A stretch of 34,593 nt of DNA from Litoribacter ruber (GTDB lineage Bacteria > Bacteroidota > Bacteroidia > Cytophagales > Cyclobacteriaceae). The position numbers and the translations under genes are program-made. Below, in pieces: positions 1 through 9,205 of this stretch (the first letter of the stretch is position 1; every line of letters begins with the position of its first letter). The stretch spans positions 1-34,593 of the forward strand of contig NZ_JAHBGI010000016.1 of the NCBI RefSeq assembly GCF_018500185.1, written 5' to 3'. The notes under the pieces are model-generated. The model was given only the letters and a program-made list of their open reading frames with translations. It was not told the origin of the DNA and did no database searches.

Positions 1-236
1 ATAGCTGCGCTATATTCCCTGAAGGACTGATTAATGGATTAGGGAGCGGAAGTACCTTACGTTAATCCATTGATCCATTCAACCCTTCGACCTATTTCAT
101 AGATCCCCGCAGGGATGATTGGGAAATAATCTTCTAACCTACGTAGTTTAGAAGGTTATTCGGCCTGCGGCCTGGTTTAGGGGTTTAGAAATCGCGAAGC
201 GGCGAGGAGGATGAGGCGTGGGCTCACGCAAGCCCA
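1..236. repeat. Modular palindromic repeat island A (left edge of window)
   Basis: The window opens inside a copy of the dispersed repeat that recurs near 8.8, 24.6, 26.0-26.5 and 34.0-34.5 kb. The modules in order are the right arm of a GTCC...GGAC hairpin (1-27), an AT-rich arm with repeated TTAATCCATT words (28-90), a CCCCGCAGGG hairpin (about 104-118), a CTACGTAG-centred palindrome (about 139-146), a GGCCTGCGGCC palindrome (about 161-171), and the GGTTTAGGGGTTTAGAAA...GGCGAGGAGG block (about 174-210). No reading frame is conserved between copies, so this is non-coding repeat DNA. Confidence 0.85.
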
Positions 237-518
237 TAATGTTTATATATTGGCTCCACCAATTGTTTTTTTGAGCGTGGTCCTGAGTGAAGGCGATGGG
301 AAGCCGAAGGGGGCGTCTTCCAAATACAATCTTCTTGAGTTAAAGCAATCGTTAATTTTTTAAATATATCGTTTAAAGACTGTAAAGGGTGATTATGTAT
401 AAAAATAAGTAAAAAATTACTTAAAAATTTGATATTAAGTAGTGTAAACGTAATTTAGCGGTAGTTATTGTTTGAAAATTCATATAGCTGCTTAAATTAT
501 TGTTTTTACTTGATAGAT
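237..518. other. Intergenic, AT-rich, no gene seen
   Basis: A GAGTGAAGGCGATGGGAAGCCGAAGGG-type tag (about 285-311) resembles tags in the repeat islands near 9.05 and 26.25 kb. The rest is AT-rich and should contain the promoter of the lipoprotein gene. I could not fix a convincing TTTG/TAnnTTTG pair. Confidence 0.5.
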
Positions 519-1241
519 ATGATTGATATTTTGAAATCTAAGAAGGGTGGTTTTATTTTTTTTCTGTCTCTTGCCCTGTGGTCCTGTAAAGAGGATTTTG
601 AATTGCTTAGACCATCAGTTGAAACCCAAGAAGTAACTGATGTTACCCATGAGTCCGCGTTATCTGGTGTCATTATCCTGGATGATGGGGGAGACCCTAT
701 TCAGCAAAAGGGATTAGCCTGGGGAATAAGTTCTCCTCCTACCATTGAAGATAACCAAACCCTGTTGGAGGGCGATAACATGGAGGCTAGTCTTACGGGG
801 CTTCAGCCTGGTACCCATTATTTTGTAAGGGCTTTTGCTAGAAACCGTGTGGACATCAGCTATGGTAGGGAGTATGAATTTAAAACTTCATCAACCTATC
901 CTCGAGTAGCGTTACTTCAAATTGAAAACATAACGGTCAATTCGGCCAGGGTCAATGCCGAAATGGAAAGCTATGGAGGATCCGAAGTGGCAGAGAAAGG
1001 GTTTTGCTGGGGACGGAGTAGCGAGCCTACCCTAGAGGATGGGCATGTCATTTTTGCTGAAGGGGAAGAATTTAATCAGACCCTCTCAGGACTTGAGCCG
1101 GATACTCAGTACTTCGTCAGAGCTTTTGCCAGAAATGAAGTTGGCTTGTCATATAGCGAAGAATATGACTTTTATACTAAAGATAGGCTACCTGAAGCCC
1201 CGGCTCTGCCTGGCAAGACGGCGTTCCATTCAAAACGGTAA
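519..1241 (+). CDS. Lipoprotein with two Fn3-like repeats
   Basis: Predicted surface or periplasmic lipoprotein of about 240 residues. I take the ATG at 519 rather than an upstream TTG at 468. From there the N-terminus is a short basic stretch, a hydrophobic segment and a lipobox ending LWSC, with the lipidated Cys at residue 23. Two tandem repeats of about 90 residues follow. Each has a GxxWG motif, then a TxxxL-GLxPxTxYFVRAFARN motif, and ends in an EY(E/D)F(K/Y)T strand, typical of Fn3-like modules in Bacteroidota surface proteins. After the second repeat the protein stops within 20 residues in a proline-rich tail with no further domain, so a lost C-terminal domain is possible. The next gene, 41 bases on, carries the same repeat type, which suggests a shared operon and function. 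The ligand is unknown. Confidence 0.75.
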   Translation: MIDILKSKKGGFIFFLSLALWSCKEDFELLRPSVETQEVTDVTHESALSGVIILDDGGDPIQQKGLAWGISSPPTIEDNQTLLEGDNMEASLTGLQPGTHYFVRAFARNRVDISYGREYEFKTSSTYPRVALLQIENITVNSARVNAEMESYGGSEVAEKGFCWGRSSEPTLEDGHVIFAEGEEFNQTLSGLEPDTQYFVRAFARNEVGLSYSEEYDFYTKDRLPEAPALPGKTAFHSKR

Positions 1242-1282
1242 AGGGACTGATTGTAAACTAGATATTAAATGATTTTTGGAAT

Positions 1283-4200
1283 ATGATGAGATTTTTACTT
1301 TTCGCTGTAGTTATATTGATCAGTTTGCAGGCAGAAGCCCAACGGATTACCTCAAGGGGAGGGCCTGTTTATTATATTGATGATGAGAATCAACTTTGGG
1401 GATGGGGGGGTACAGGCTTGGCGAGTGGGAAAGGGGATGGGGATGTTCCTGAACTTTTAAATTTAGATATAGAAATAGAGAAGATTTATGCCAGCTCGGA
1501 TGCCACCCTCGCCATTGATGTGAATGGTGATGTTTGGGGCTGGGGGACGAACTATTTTGGAAAATTGGGGATAGGTGAAGAAGCAACAGCTTCTACGCCG
1601 ACCCAAGTAAAGTTTCCTGCAAAAATTAAGGAAATTAATTTTCTTCAAAATACAGCAATTGCTTTAACTATTGATGGAAAAATTTGGGGTTGGGGAAACA
1701 ACCAAAATAATAGATTGAATTTGGGGGAAATCAGCATTCAAAGAACACCCGTGGAGATTTTTCCTGAAACAAGTTGGAAATCAGTTAAATTAAGTTCATC
1801 TGGCTTCGCTGGAGTTCGAGAAGATGGTACGTTGTGGGCTTTTAACCGGATTATTCAAGAAGACGGAGGGTGGGAACCAGGTCAATCATTAAAAGCTGTT
1901 AATCTTGAGAATGATTGGAAGGTGGCTTATGATTTAAGTGCCAGCCTTGCGATGAAAGAAGATGGCAGCATGTGGAGTTGGGATCGCTTAAGAACCGCTT
2001 TGGAGGGCTTAGATCCTATCTTACCAGAGAAAAAATTCAGTTCTTTCAACTATTCGGGTAGATACTCATTGATTGACGAGGAAGGAAATCTATTTCTATT
2101 TCAGGATGGGGAATGGATGCTTGCTAATGAAATGAAATGGAAAGAGGTAGAAACTGGAAGCGTCAATTTAGGGATAACAAACGATAATGAGGTGTATACT
2201 TGGGGTTGGAATCTGAATGGTAATCTTGGAATAGGCACTCATGGAAATAAAGCATTTCCTTTCAGGCTGGAGCTTCCCTTTCCAGTAAGCTCTTTTAGCT
2301 CAGGCCTAGATTCATTTATTGCATCTGGTGAAGGAGGTAATCAATATATTTGGGGATCTAGACACCCGGAAAGACATTTTTTACCTGACACCGTAGACTA
2401 TAGGCTGCCTTTTCCAATAGAAAGAAAAGGACTTACCTCAATTCAAATCAATGACAGGAACGTGACGGGATTTGATACCGACGGTTTCTTGTATGGTTGG
2501 GGGAATTTTGTCAGCTGGGATGGCATACTTGGAGAAACCTTACTAGAGAAAACCCGTCTATCTGATTTTAATGACTGGAAAGAATTTAGTTATACAATGG
2601 GTCATAGCTTATTTTTAAGAGAAAATGGTGATATATATATCTTAGGCGATTTTTATCCATACGAAAATAATGTGCCATGGAATCTGAGGCTCTTGAAAGA
2701 GGATTCTGATTGGTATAAAGTAAGCGTAGCAAACAATTACAGCATTCTTGTAAAAAGAAATGGAGAAGTGTGGGTGGCAGGCCAAAATACATTTGGAAAT
2801 TTGGGCACAGGGGATAATATTACCAGGGCAGAGTTTGTGTTGATAGACAGTTCGGGTGTGTTTGCTGATATTAGAGAGATAAGAAGCTCAGGTGTACAGA
2901 CTCTCGTTATCTTAAATGACGGGACCTTATGGCGTTGGGGCCAAAATATTGATAAGCATATGGCCAATACTGAGGAAATAAGACTGACTCCTTTTCAGGT
3001 TGGAACTGATAATGATTGGAAAGAAGCTGCGCCTGGACGATATGGAGCTCTTTATATTAAAGAGGATGGGACCCTTTGGGCATCTGGGGAGAATGTTTTT
3101 CATTTAGACCATAGAGAACTTTCCGACCCAAGTGAAATAATACAGTTGGGAGAGGATAAGGATTGGAAGCATGTATATACCAACGATTTTGATACTAATT
3201 TTGCACTTAAAAATGATGGTTCATTGTGGTCTTGGGGTAACTCCGGGCTGGGCCGAGCAGGTAATTCGGATGCCTTTCGAGATGAATTGCAACTGGTTAA
3301 ATTTAATGTAGAGAAACCGCTTCCTCCAGTTATAGGTGACCTACAGGTGTCTGAAATGGAACCAGGAAAAGTAACCCTAAGTACATCTGTAGAAAATATC
3401 AGCGCTGATTCGATATCGAGTCGTGGGTTTATTTTCGCCCAAACTGATAATCCAGGTTTTGGGGACAATGTAGTTGAAAGCCATGAGGGTTTTATAGCAG
3501 AAGTTGAAGCACTTGCCCCCAATACTACCTATTGGTTTAAGGCATTTATCATAATGAACAACTCCGATACGGTGGTGAGTGAAGTTTATTCCCTTACCAC
3601 AGCCACCGTATTGGCAAGCATAGCCGCCCCTAGCACAGTGAACATTGATATAACCACCGCTAACGTGCAATCGGAAATCGAGTCTGAAGGGGGCGCCAAA
3701 GTACTCGAAAGAGGGTTTGCGTGGTCAATTAAACCTGAGCCCTCTATGCAAAACGCAATTCTATTGGAAGATGAAATGAGCTTTGCTGCCACCTTGACCA
3801 ATCTCAGTCCAGATAGGGCATACCATGTATGGGCTTTTGTACGTACTGAAAAGGGGCTTGCCTGGAGTGAACCTTTGATCTTCAATACTTTGGATGACGA
3901 TTTGCCGCCCATTATCTCATTTCGACACGAATCAAAAGAATATTTTTATCTCGAAGGTGCGTATGAAATCCAACTTGAATTAGCTGATCACAGTAAAATT
4001 TCGGAAGCCATAATTAAATATAAGGGAATCAGGCAAGCTGAGGATGACTTGGAATGGAAAGGTTCTGGGAATTTGGCAGAGATTCCCAGTGACACCTTGA
4101 ATATAACCTACAGCTTTGAGGAAGTCAATTTTGATGAGTTGGGAATGGTATTTCATGTAGAAACCACTGATGAGTTTGACAATACGTCTATAAGTGAGGA

Positions 4201-5461
4201 GAAGGTTATCTATAGAACTTACAGTTCTGCCGCTCCTTTATCTTATGCTTTACCACATGCTGGGGTGGCCACCGAGGACTATAGGCTTTTTAGTGTTCCT
4301 TTAGACCAGCCAGATGCCACGGTATCCAATACCCTGGGACGTGATTTTGGGGAAGTACATGAGGCACTATGGCGGATAATTTCACTTGCAGACGGAGAAC
4401 TGAGGGAAATGTCTGGAAATGAGCGATTGGAAATGGGTAAGGCCTATTGGCTCATTTCAGCATTGAACCAGCCCTTGAATTTTGTGGGTAGTGTGGCTAG
4501 GGTGACTCCCGGCGATCCATTTCAATTGGAGCTGGAGGAAGGGTGGAATATGATCAGTAATCCTTACCCCTTCGATTTGGATTGGGATTTCGTAGCAGTT
4601 ACCAACAAGAATTTGGGAGATGTGCCGTCCCCATTAGGGTTTGTCGGGGACTATTATGAAGAGCTTATGTTGAGGCCATTTGAGGGTGTGTTTGTGTTTT
4701 CTCCTTCCCCAAAGCAGGTTGTTTTACCGGTTGGATTAGGGGCAGGCTCATCTGCAAGGTTAGCTTCCAGAGAAGATACTGGTTGGAAATTGTCATTTAA
4801 CCTAGGCACACCATCTGGATTATCAAACAATGTTTCAGCATTGGGTATGTTGGAAGAGGCTGTGGAGGGGTTTGATCGCTACGATTTACCCCTTATGCCG
4901 AGAATGGCATCGTATGTAGATATTTCGTTTTTGGATAAAGAAATTGTGGGGCTTCCGTTTACCAGGGATTTTGTCTCAGAGCTGGAGGGATATTCTTGGG
5001 AATTTCAAATTAACAGTACTGAAGAGCAGATTGATCTAAGTTGGTCCATCGATAATTTAAAGTCTGGTCAGCTTAAACTGGTAGACTTGACTCATGGTAC
5101 ATCCTACGATATGGCTAAGACCAATAAGATTTCAACTGTCAAGGGGAGTGAGTTTAAGGTTACTTATACATCCCAAGGAGAAATTAGGGGTGCAGCCCGG
5201 CTAAAGAATATTTACCCCAACCCCGCGAGTTCTATTGTCCACATCCCTTTTACCCTGCAACACGATGCCCCCTATGAAATCCACATATATGATAGTATGG
5301 GCAAGCTGATTGACATAATTGGTCAAGAAATCGGCAAAGCCGGAGAACATGAGGTTTTATATAATGTAAATCAATTAACTCGTGGTCTTTATCAAATCTT
5401 GATTAGGACTTATGGCGATAATCAACCTGTTGTGATGAGTAAAAGATTGATTGTTAAGTAA
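1283..5461 (+). CDS. RCC1-repeat / Fn3-like secreted protein with T9SS sorting domain
   Basis: A 1392-residue secreted protein. A signal peptide ending in AEAQ (residues 1-20) is followed by a long series of RCC1-type propeller blades (about 20-675). These show as recurring xWGWGxNxxGxLGxG motifs alternating with DGxLW(A/S)W strands. Two Fn3-like repeats follow (about 677-870), related to those of the preceding lipoprotein gene, then a beta-rich region (about 870-1300). The last 87 residues (NIYPNPASS ... YDSMGKLI ... GLYQILI ... KRLIVK) match the T9SS type A sorting domain, so surface attachment or release is expected. RCC1 propellers usually bind partners; no catalytic motif is visible. Two adjacent ATG codons (1283 and 1286) can start it. 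It probably forms a transcription unit with the upstream lipoprotein. Confidence 0.88.
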   Translation: MMRFLLFAVVILISLQAEAQRITSRGGPVYYIDDENQLWGWGGTGLASGKGDGDVPELLNLDIEIEKIYASSDATLAIDVNGDVWGWGTNYFGKLGIGEEATASTPTQVKFPAKIKEINFLQNTAIALTIDGKIWGWGNNQNNRLNLGEISIQRTPVEIFPETSWKSVKLSSSGFAGVREDGTLWAFNRIIQEDGGWEPGQSLKAVNLENDWKVAYDLSASLAMKEDGSMWSWDRLRTALEGLDPILPEKKFSSFNYSGRYSLIDEEGNLFLFQDGEWMLANEMKWKEVETGSVNLGITNDNEVYTWGWNLNGNLGIGTHGNKAFPFRLELPFPVSSFSSGLDSFIASGEGGNQYIWGSRHPERHFLPDTVDYRLPFPIERKGLTSIQINDRNVTGFDTDGFLYGWGNFVSWDGILGETLLEKTRLSDFNDWKEFSYTMGHSLFLRENGDIYILGDFYPYENNVPWNLRLLKEDSDWYKVSVANNYSILVKRNGEVWVAGQNTFGNLGTGDNITRAEFVLIDSSGVFADIREIRSSGVQTLVILNDGTLWRWGQNIDKHMANTEEIRLTPFQVGTDNDWKEAAPGRYGALYIKEDGTLWASGENVFHLDHRELSDPSEIIQLGEDKDWKHVYTNDFDTNFALKNDGSLWSWGNSGLGRAGNSDAFRDELQLVKFNVEKPLPPVIGDLQVSEMEPGKVTLSTSVENISADSISSRGFIFAQTDNPGFGDNVVESHEGFIAEVEALAPNTTYWFKAFIIMNNSDTVVSEVYSLTTATVLASIAAPSTVNIDITTANVQSEIESEGGAKVLERGFAWSIKPEPSMQNAILLEDEMSFAATLTNLSPDRAYHVWAFVRTEKGLAWSEPLIFNTLDDDLPPIISFRHESKEYFYLEGAYEIQLELADHSKISEAIIKYKGIRQAEDDLEWKGSGNLAEIPSDTLNITYSFEEVNFDELGMVFHVETTDEFDNTSISEEKVIYRTYSSAAPLSYALPHAGVATEDYRLFSVPLDQPDATVSNTLGRDFGEVHEALWRIISLADGELREMSGNERLEMGKAYWLISALNQPLNFVGSVARVTPGDPFQLELEEGWNMISNPYPFDLDWDFVAVTNKNLGDVPSPLGFVGDYYEELMLRPFEGVFVFSPSPKQVVLPVGLGAGSSARLASREDTGWKLSFNLGTPSGLSNNVSALGMLEEAVEGFDRYDLPLMPRMASYVDISFLDKEIVGLPFTRDFVSELEGYSWEFQINSTEEQIDLSWSIDNLKSGQLKLVDLTHGTSYDMAKTNKISTVKGSEFKVTYTSQGEIRGAARLKNIYPNPASSIVHIPFTLQHDAPYEIHIYDSMGKLIDIIGQEIGKAGEHEVLYNVNQLTRGLYQILIRTYGDNQPVVMSKRLIVK

Positions 5462-5512
5462 TTATTGAGTGGATTTTTTATGTGTAAAACGCAAATTTTT
5501 ACGTGGTTTTGC

Positions 5513-5550
5513 GTCCCGCTGGCATAACTGTATTGGATGCCCAACGGGAC
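5513..5550. repeat. GTCC...GGAC hairpin element
   Basis: Inverted repeat with left arm GTCCCGCTGGCAT and right arm ATGCCCAACGGGAC, loop about 10 nt. It is one of a set whose stems vary in a compensated way (see 7927, 26316, 26448 and 34046). It lies just after the RCC1 gene and could also end its transcript, though no T-tract follows. Confidence 0.7.
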
Positions 5551-5721
5551 AAATTAAGGGATTAAAAAATAAACAGGTTTTAAGTTTTAAGTCCAAATAT
5601 TTGGCATTTTATTCATGTATTAAATTTTTGGTACTTTTTTTGTTTAGTTGCAGCTTTAAATTATTCAGTATTCGTCCCCTTAGGCCGAATTAGATATTCA
5701 TCTTTTTAAATTCTTATTTCC

Positions 5722-6261
5722 ATGAAAAAACTTTACCTCTTTGCCATCTTATTTTCACTAGGTGGCGTTTTGTCCAATTTAAAAGCTCAAGTCACCTTTT
5801 CCCATTCCGCGGGGGTTTTTTCCACTAACTTGACTAGCAACATCCCAGCAGGGCTGGCCTATTCTCCCAGAGTTAATTTCTTGGAATTGACAGATGAATC
5901 TACCTTGTCATTTGGAACCCATTTAGGGCTGGGCATTACCGGCGGTTGGGCTTCAGATCTTTTGGTGGATGTTCCTTTAGTGGTAGAATATAATTTTGGA
6001 CATGCTTCCAGCCCCTATTCTGATGCGCTTTTTGGGGGATTCGTTGGACTTGGTTACGATTACATGCATATTGAAAGCCTAGGCGATGAACCATCCACTC
6101 TGCGCCAAAGCATCCATGGCCCTATGGTCAATGCCGGTATCAGGGCGATAGTATTGGAAGTGCCTTTTATGCTTAGGGCAGCCTACACCCTGAACCTCAA
6201 TGATCACCAAGGCAATCCTACGAATGTGTTGGTTTTAGGACTATTGTTTAACCTTAATTGA
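5722..6261 (+). CDS. Small outer-membrane beta-barrel-like protein
   Basis: A 179-residue protein with a clear signal peptide (MKKLYLF... ending NLKAQ, cleavage near residue 23). The mature part is rich in glycine and alternating hydrophobic/aromatic strands (LGLGITGG, FGGFVGLGYDY, VLVLGLLFNLN), as in small outer-membrane barrels of Bacteroidota. No catalytic motif is visible and no specific family is recognised. The stop codon overlaps the possible TTG start of the next gene and lies 8 bases before its likely ATG, so the two genes are almost certainly co-transcribed. The function is unknown; a structural or porin-like role is an inference from composition only. Confidence 0.7.
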   Translation: MKKLYLFAILFSLGGVLSNLKAQVTFSHSAGVFSTNLTSNIPAGLAYSPRVNFLELTDESTLSFGTHLGLGITGGWASDLLVDVPLVVEYNFGHASSPYSDALFGGFVGLGYDYMHIESLGDEPSTLRQSIHGPMVNAGIRAIVLEVPFMLRAAYTLNLNDHQGNPTNVLVLGLLFNLN

Positions 6262-6269
6262 TAATTATT

Positions 6270-7895
6270 ATGAGAAGTTTCGTCATTGTTTTATTGAGTT
6301 TATTTTTTGCTTTTTCGGTGGAGGCCCAAAACCAAACCGGCCAACTGGTCAAAGCCAAAAAGCTGAAAGGAAAAAAGTACAGGACCATACACCGGATAAT
6401 CGGACAGGATGATCTAGGAGTCTATGCCGTAAAATCCAGTAAGGCTGACCATATCGATGATTTTGTCAAAAAACCTGTGTTGGAGCGGTATGATGAAAAC
6501 CTGAATCTGGTACACTCCATGAAATTGGACAAAAGGCCTTATGCCGGATTTTTTCTGTTTGAGGAACTGATCCAATTCAACGATGATCTGGTCATGTTCT
6601 TCACGACAATGAAGAAAGGTCAGATTGTTTTCTATCAGAAAATAGACAAGCAGACACTACAGCCGATAGGCAGTCCGGAGCAGGTGAGCCAGAGCCAACT
6701 GCCCCTGTTGTTCAAACCGCAGATGCTCAAAAAAATCAATATAGAAGTTTCCCCTGATGGAGAGAAGGTGATGGTGTTTTTCCGCCACCCAACGGGAGCC
6801 GGGCAGCCGGCGACTTTTGATATGGCAGTATTTGGACCGGGAATGGAAAAAGAATGGGAGTATACAGCCAGGCTTACGGATGAAAACCGGTATGTTCATG
6901 TATCAGACGCCAAGATTGATAATGATGGAAGGGTTCATTTTGTAATTAAACAACAAGGTAAAAATAGGGAGGTGAAACAGGGCGGTGAGCCTGAATCAAG
7001 ATCATTTCTACAATCTTATAGTAGGGATGGCAGATTGGCTTCTACGGAGTTGGTTTCCCAATTTGATCCATTTTCCAACATGATGCTTGGGATTGATGTA
7101 CAGGGAGGGCTACACTGTGTGAGCATATACTCCAATTATAAAAAACGTAAAGGCTCTGCTGGGCTTTATACGATGAAACTCGCAGCAGACACTCATGAGG
7201 TGATTTATCAAGAATATAATGCCTTTACCGAACAGCTAACTTCACAGGGATATCGTGCTGAAGACCCTAAAAGCAAAGTAACCGTCATAGGCAATTTGAA
7301 TCCCAGTAGGATTCTAGCCTATTCAGATGGAACCATTGGTTTTATTGCCGAAGAGAGAACGGACCATGTGGGGTATGAGTACAGGAACCCTTCGAGTCAA
7401 TCCAAATATCTTCAGCAAGGGGTTCACCCGCTTCATCAGAATCAGATGAACTCTCAAAAGACAGAACGTTACCGTTTTGGAAGCGTATATGCTTTTAAAT
7501 TCAATAGCGATGGGACAGAACAATGGAGTAGTAAGGTTTTGAAAAACCAACACTCCAAAGAGGAAAAGGATTTTTACCTGTCTCATGGCCTGGCCTTTCT
7601 AAATGACAAAATCTATATGGTGTTCAATGAGAATGTAAAGAATTTTGAAGTTGAATACCTCGAGGACTATAAAGGGCTGAAAGGTAAAAATAATAACCAG
7701 GTTGTGATGGTTGGGTTTGATCGCGAGGGTCAAAAAAGCAAAAGCGTCCTTGCCAAAACAAAAGATATCGATGTGTTTGCCCGGCCTATTATCACCAAGC
7801 AAGTTGAAAACAATCAGTTGATCCTATTCGGACAGCTGAACAGAAAAGCCTGGATGGGCAGAATTGATATCAATCCGAATTTAGCAACAAATTAA
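6270..7895 (+). CDS. Secreted protein of unknown function, propeller-like
   Basis: About 541 residues from the ATG at 6270. A TTG at 6258 is in frame, but the ATG gives a compact signal peptide (MRSFVIVLLSLFFAFSVEAQ). The mature protein has repeated strand-turn-strand segments with Asp/Gly turns (SPDGEKVMVFF, DNDGRVHFVI, SDGTIGFIAEE, NSDGTEQWSSKV), suggesting a beta-propeller or WD/Kelch-like fold. I do not recognise the family or any active-site motif. It follows the small outer-membrane protein by 8 bases, so the two probably work together at the cell envelope. A repeat hairpin follows it at 7927. Confidence 0.72.
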   Translation: MRSFVIVLLSLFFAFSVEAQNQTGQLVKAKKLKGKKYRTIHRIIGQDDLGVYAVKSSKADHIDDFVKKPVLERYDENLNLVHSMKLDKRPYAGFFLFEELIQFNDDLVMFFTTMKKGQIVFYQKIDKQTLQPIGSPEQVSQSQLPLLFKPQMLKKINIEVSPDGEKVMVFFRHPTGAGQPATFDMAVFGPGMEKEWEYTARLTDENRYVHVSDAKIDNDGRVHFVIKQQGKNREVKQGGEPESRSFLQSYSRDGRLASTELVSQFDPFSNMMLGIDVQGGLHCVSIYSNYKKRKGSAGLYTMKLAADTHEVIYQEYNAFTEQLTSQGYRAEDPKSKVTVIGNLNPSRILAYSDGTIGFIAEERTDHVGYEYRNPSSQSKYLQQGVHPLHQNQMNSQKTERYRFGSVYAFKFNSDGTEQWSSKVLKNQHSKEEKDFYLSHGLAFLNDKIYMVFNENVKNFEVEYLEDYKGLKGKNNNQVVMVGFDREGQKSKSVLAKTKDIDVFARPIITKQVENNQLILFGQLNRKAWMGRIDINPNLATN

Positions 7896-7926
7896 AAGCT
7901 GACTAATAGTGGTTTAAAGGTTTAAC

Positions 7927-7964
7927 GTCCCGCTGGCATAATTGTATTAGATGACCAGCGGGAC
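7927..7964. repeat. GTCC...GGAC hairpin element
   Basis: Inverted repeat with arms GTCCCGCTGG and CCAGCGGGAC, a perfect 10-bp stem. A GGTTTAAAGGTTTAA flank precedes it, as for the copies at 26316 and 34046. It lies 31 bases after the preceding gene. Confidence 0.75.
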
Positions 7965-8007
7965 TGACCGCTTCTTCAATTTTATCGGTTGTAAAGTAGC
8001 CGACACC

Positions 8008-8063
8008 CGAGTCGGAGACTCTTTACTCAGAGGTGCGAAGTCTGAAGACATTCGCACAACGGT
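8008..8063. repeat. CGAGTCGGAG...TTCGCACA dispersed repeat, copy 1
   Basis: Shares CGAGTCGGAG, CTCTxxACTC, an AGA word and TTCGCACAxCGGT, in order and with similar spacing, with 26553-26607. No coding potential is common to both copies. Confidence 0.6.
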
Positions 8064-8285
8064 AGTTCTGAGCGCTGAGCACTGGGCATTTAAAATACGG
8101 AAAGGCCAATACGGCTAGAATGGCCACGTTTGATGCTGGATCTGACAACAATGACAATAATGACAACGGCGAATTCCGATGCGTAGCGTCGGAAAAGCGG
8201 ACAACCAAGACAACCACGTGAACCTCAAGTACGAAGGACGAAGTACGATCGGCATCCGATTAAACATTAAACCATAAACAAATGA

Positions 8286-8801
8286 ACGAAAATATTTGAA
8301 ATGTCGGGACTGGCTACAGACACTGCTTTCCTGCAGGCTGCATCAGTTGGGTTGATAAATATGGTTTTTACTCTTCTTGCCATGAGTTTGATTGAAAAGA
8401 TAGGCCGTAAAAAGCTGATGGGTATAGGGTCCATTGGAATGATCGTCAGCTTGATCACCACCGCATATCTTTTCCAGCATGGAAAGGGAGATGTTGGGAT
8501 ATTGATACCCTTGTTGGTTTTTATTGCCAGTTTTGCCTTCTCTCAGGGGGCGGTGATATGGGTATTCATTTCTGAGGTTTTCCCCAATAAAGTACAGGCA
8601 TCAGGGCAGTCTTTTGGCACATTTGTCCATTGGTTTTGGGCGGCAGTGATGACTTGGTCTTTTCCTATCATCGCTGTAATGCCAGGTGGTGGCACGATAG
8701 CATTTGGCTTTTTTGCAGTGGCTATGATACTTCAATTTGGATTTGTATTAAAATATTTGCCTGAAACGAAGGGGAGAGTGCTGGAAGAGGAACTTGCATA
8801 A
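8286..8801 (+). pseudogene. 3' remnant of an MFS sugar-porter gene
   Basis: The frame encodes only the C-terminal third (about 170 residues) of a major facilitator superfamily sugar:H+ symporter; the family is normally about 440-480 residues. Visible family marks are the IEKIGRKKLMG loop motif, FSQGAVIWVFISEVFP and the terminal LPETKGRVLEEEL. Homology-like sequence continues upstream of the first ATG (8301) as KIFE, matching the usual ...YYAPxIFExSGL... context, and then meets a stop at 8283-8285. The N-terminal half, including the first six membrane helices, is missing and repeat DNA takes its place. It lies next to the DeoR gene of the GalNAc locus, so it may be the old sugar permease of that locus; that link is inference. 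Confidence 0.8.
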
Positions 8802-8828
8802 CTGACGGGCTACACCTTCTGGATTGGG

Positions 8829-9186
8829 TATTCGCCCTGCGGCCTGGTTTAGGGGTTTAGAAACCGCGAAGCGACGAGGAGGATGAGACTTGGTTTCACG
8901 CGGAGGCGCAAAGAGAAAGCGCAAAGGGCGCGGCGTTGCCTACAGCTCCGTTAGGAGCGGCCGATATAATAACCGCCGGTGGCAACCGGCGGGCAGCAAA
9001 CACCTACCACATCACAAGTCCCAGAGGGACGCACCATATAAATTCCTGAGTGAAGCCGCAGGATGGGGATGGCGTGGTTTGCTCTAAACTCCTAAACCTC
9101 CCTATCCCCGCAGGGTTGATCGGGGAATAAACTTCTAAACTTCGTGGCATAATTGCATAGGATGCCAGCGGTACTGATTAATGGGA
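8829..9186. repeat. Modular palindromic repeat island B
   Basis: Contains the GCGGCCTGGTTTAGGGG block (about 8838-8880), the GGCGCAAAGAG...GGGCGCGGCG module (about 8904-8934), mini-hairpins GCTCC-GTTA-GGAGC (8945-8958) and GTCCC-AGA-GGGAC (9018-9030), a CCGCCGGT...ACCGGCGG hairpin (about 8972-8990), a CTGAGTGAAGCCGCAGG tag, the ATCCCCGCAGG module (about 9103-9130) and a degraded GTCC-type hairpin (about 9151-9176). Stray open frames inside it are not conserved in the other islands. I see no gene between the MFS remnant and the DeoR gene. Confidence 0.8.
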
Positions 9187-9205
9187 TGAGAATAAGTGTA
9201 AAAGA

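Larger units (their letters stand above)
7896..8285. other. Repeat-rich intergenic segment upstream of the MFS remnant
   Basis: No gene seen. It contains the GTCC hairpin (7927-7964), the CGAGTCGGAG...TTCGCACA-CGGT block (8008-8063), short TGACAAnAA iterations (about 8142-8166), a TTCCGATGCGTAGCGTCGGAA hairpin (about 8173-8193) and a small GTACGA direct repeat (about 8229-8250). The segment abuts the truncated transporter and seems to have replaced its 5' part. Confidence 0.6.

Noticed and set aside
1190-1272. Possible frameshift near the 3' end of the Fn3 lipoprotein
   Set aside because: Another frame reads AWQDGVPFKTVKGLIVN before a stop, which looks protein-like, but it matches no family pattern I know and the shift point cannot be placed. 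Only the abrupt end is reported.
3100-3912. Long minus-strand open frames within the RCC1 gene
   Set aside because: They are shadows of a confidently coding plus-strand gene; the products show no domain.
5469-5693. Open frame of 74 codons after the RCC1 gene
   Set aside because: It runs across the repeat hairpin at 5513-5550, has no recognisable domain and an odd Cys/Phe-rich composition; best taken as chance.
8890-9087. 65-codon frame inside repeat island B
   Set aside because: It consists entirely of repeat modules that are not kept in frame in the other islands.
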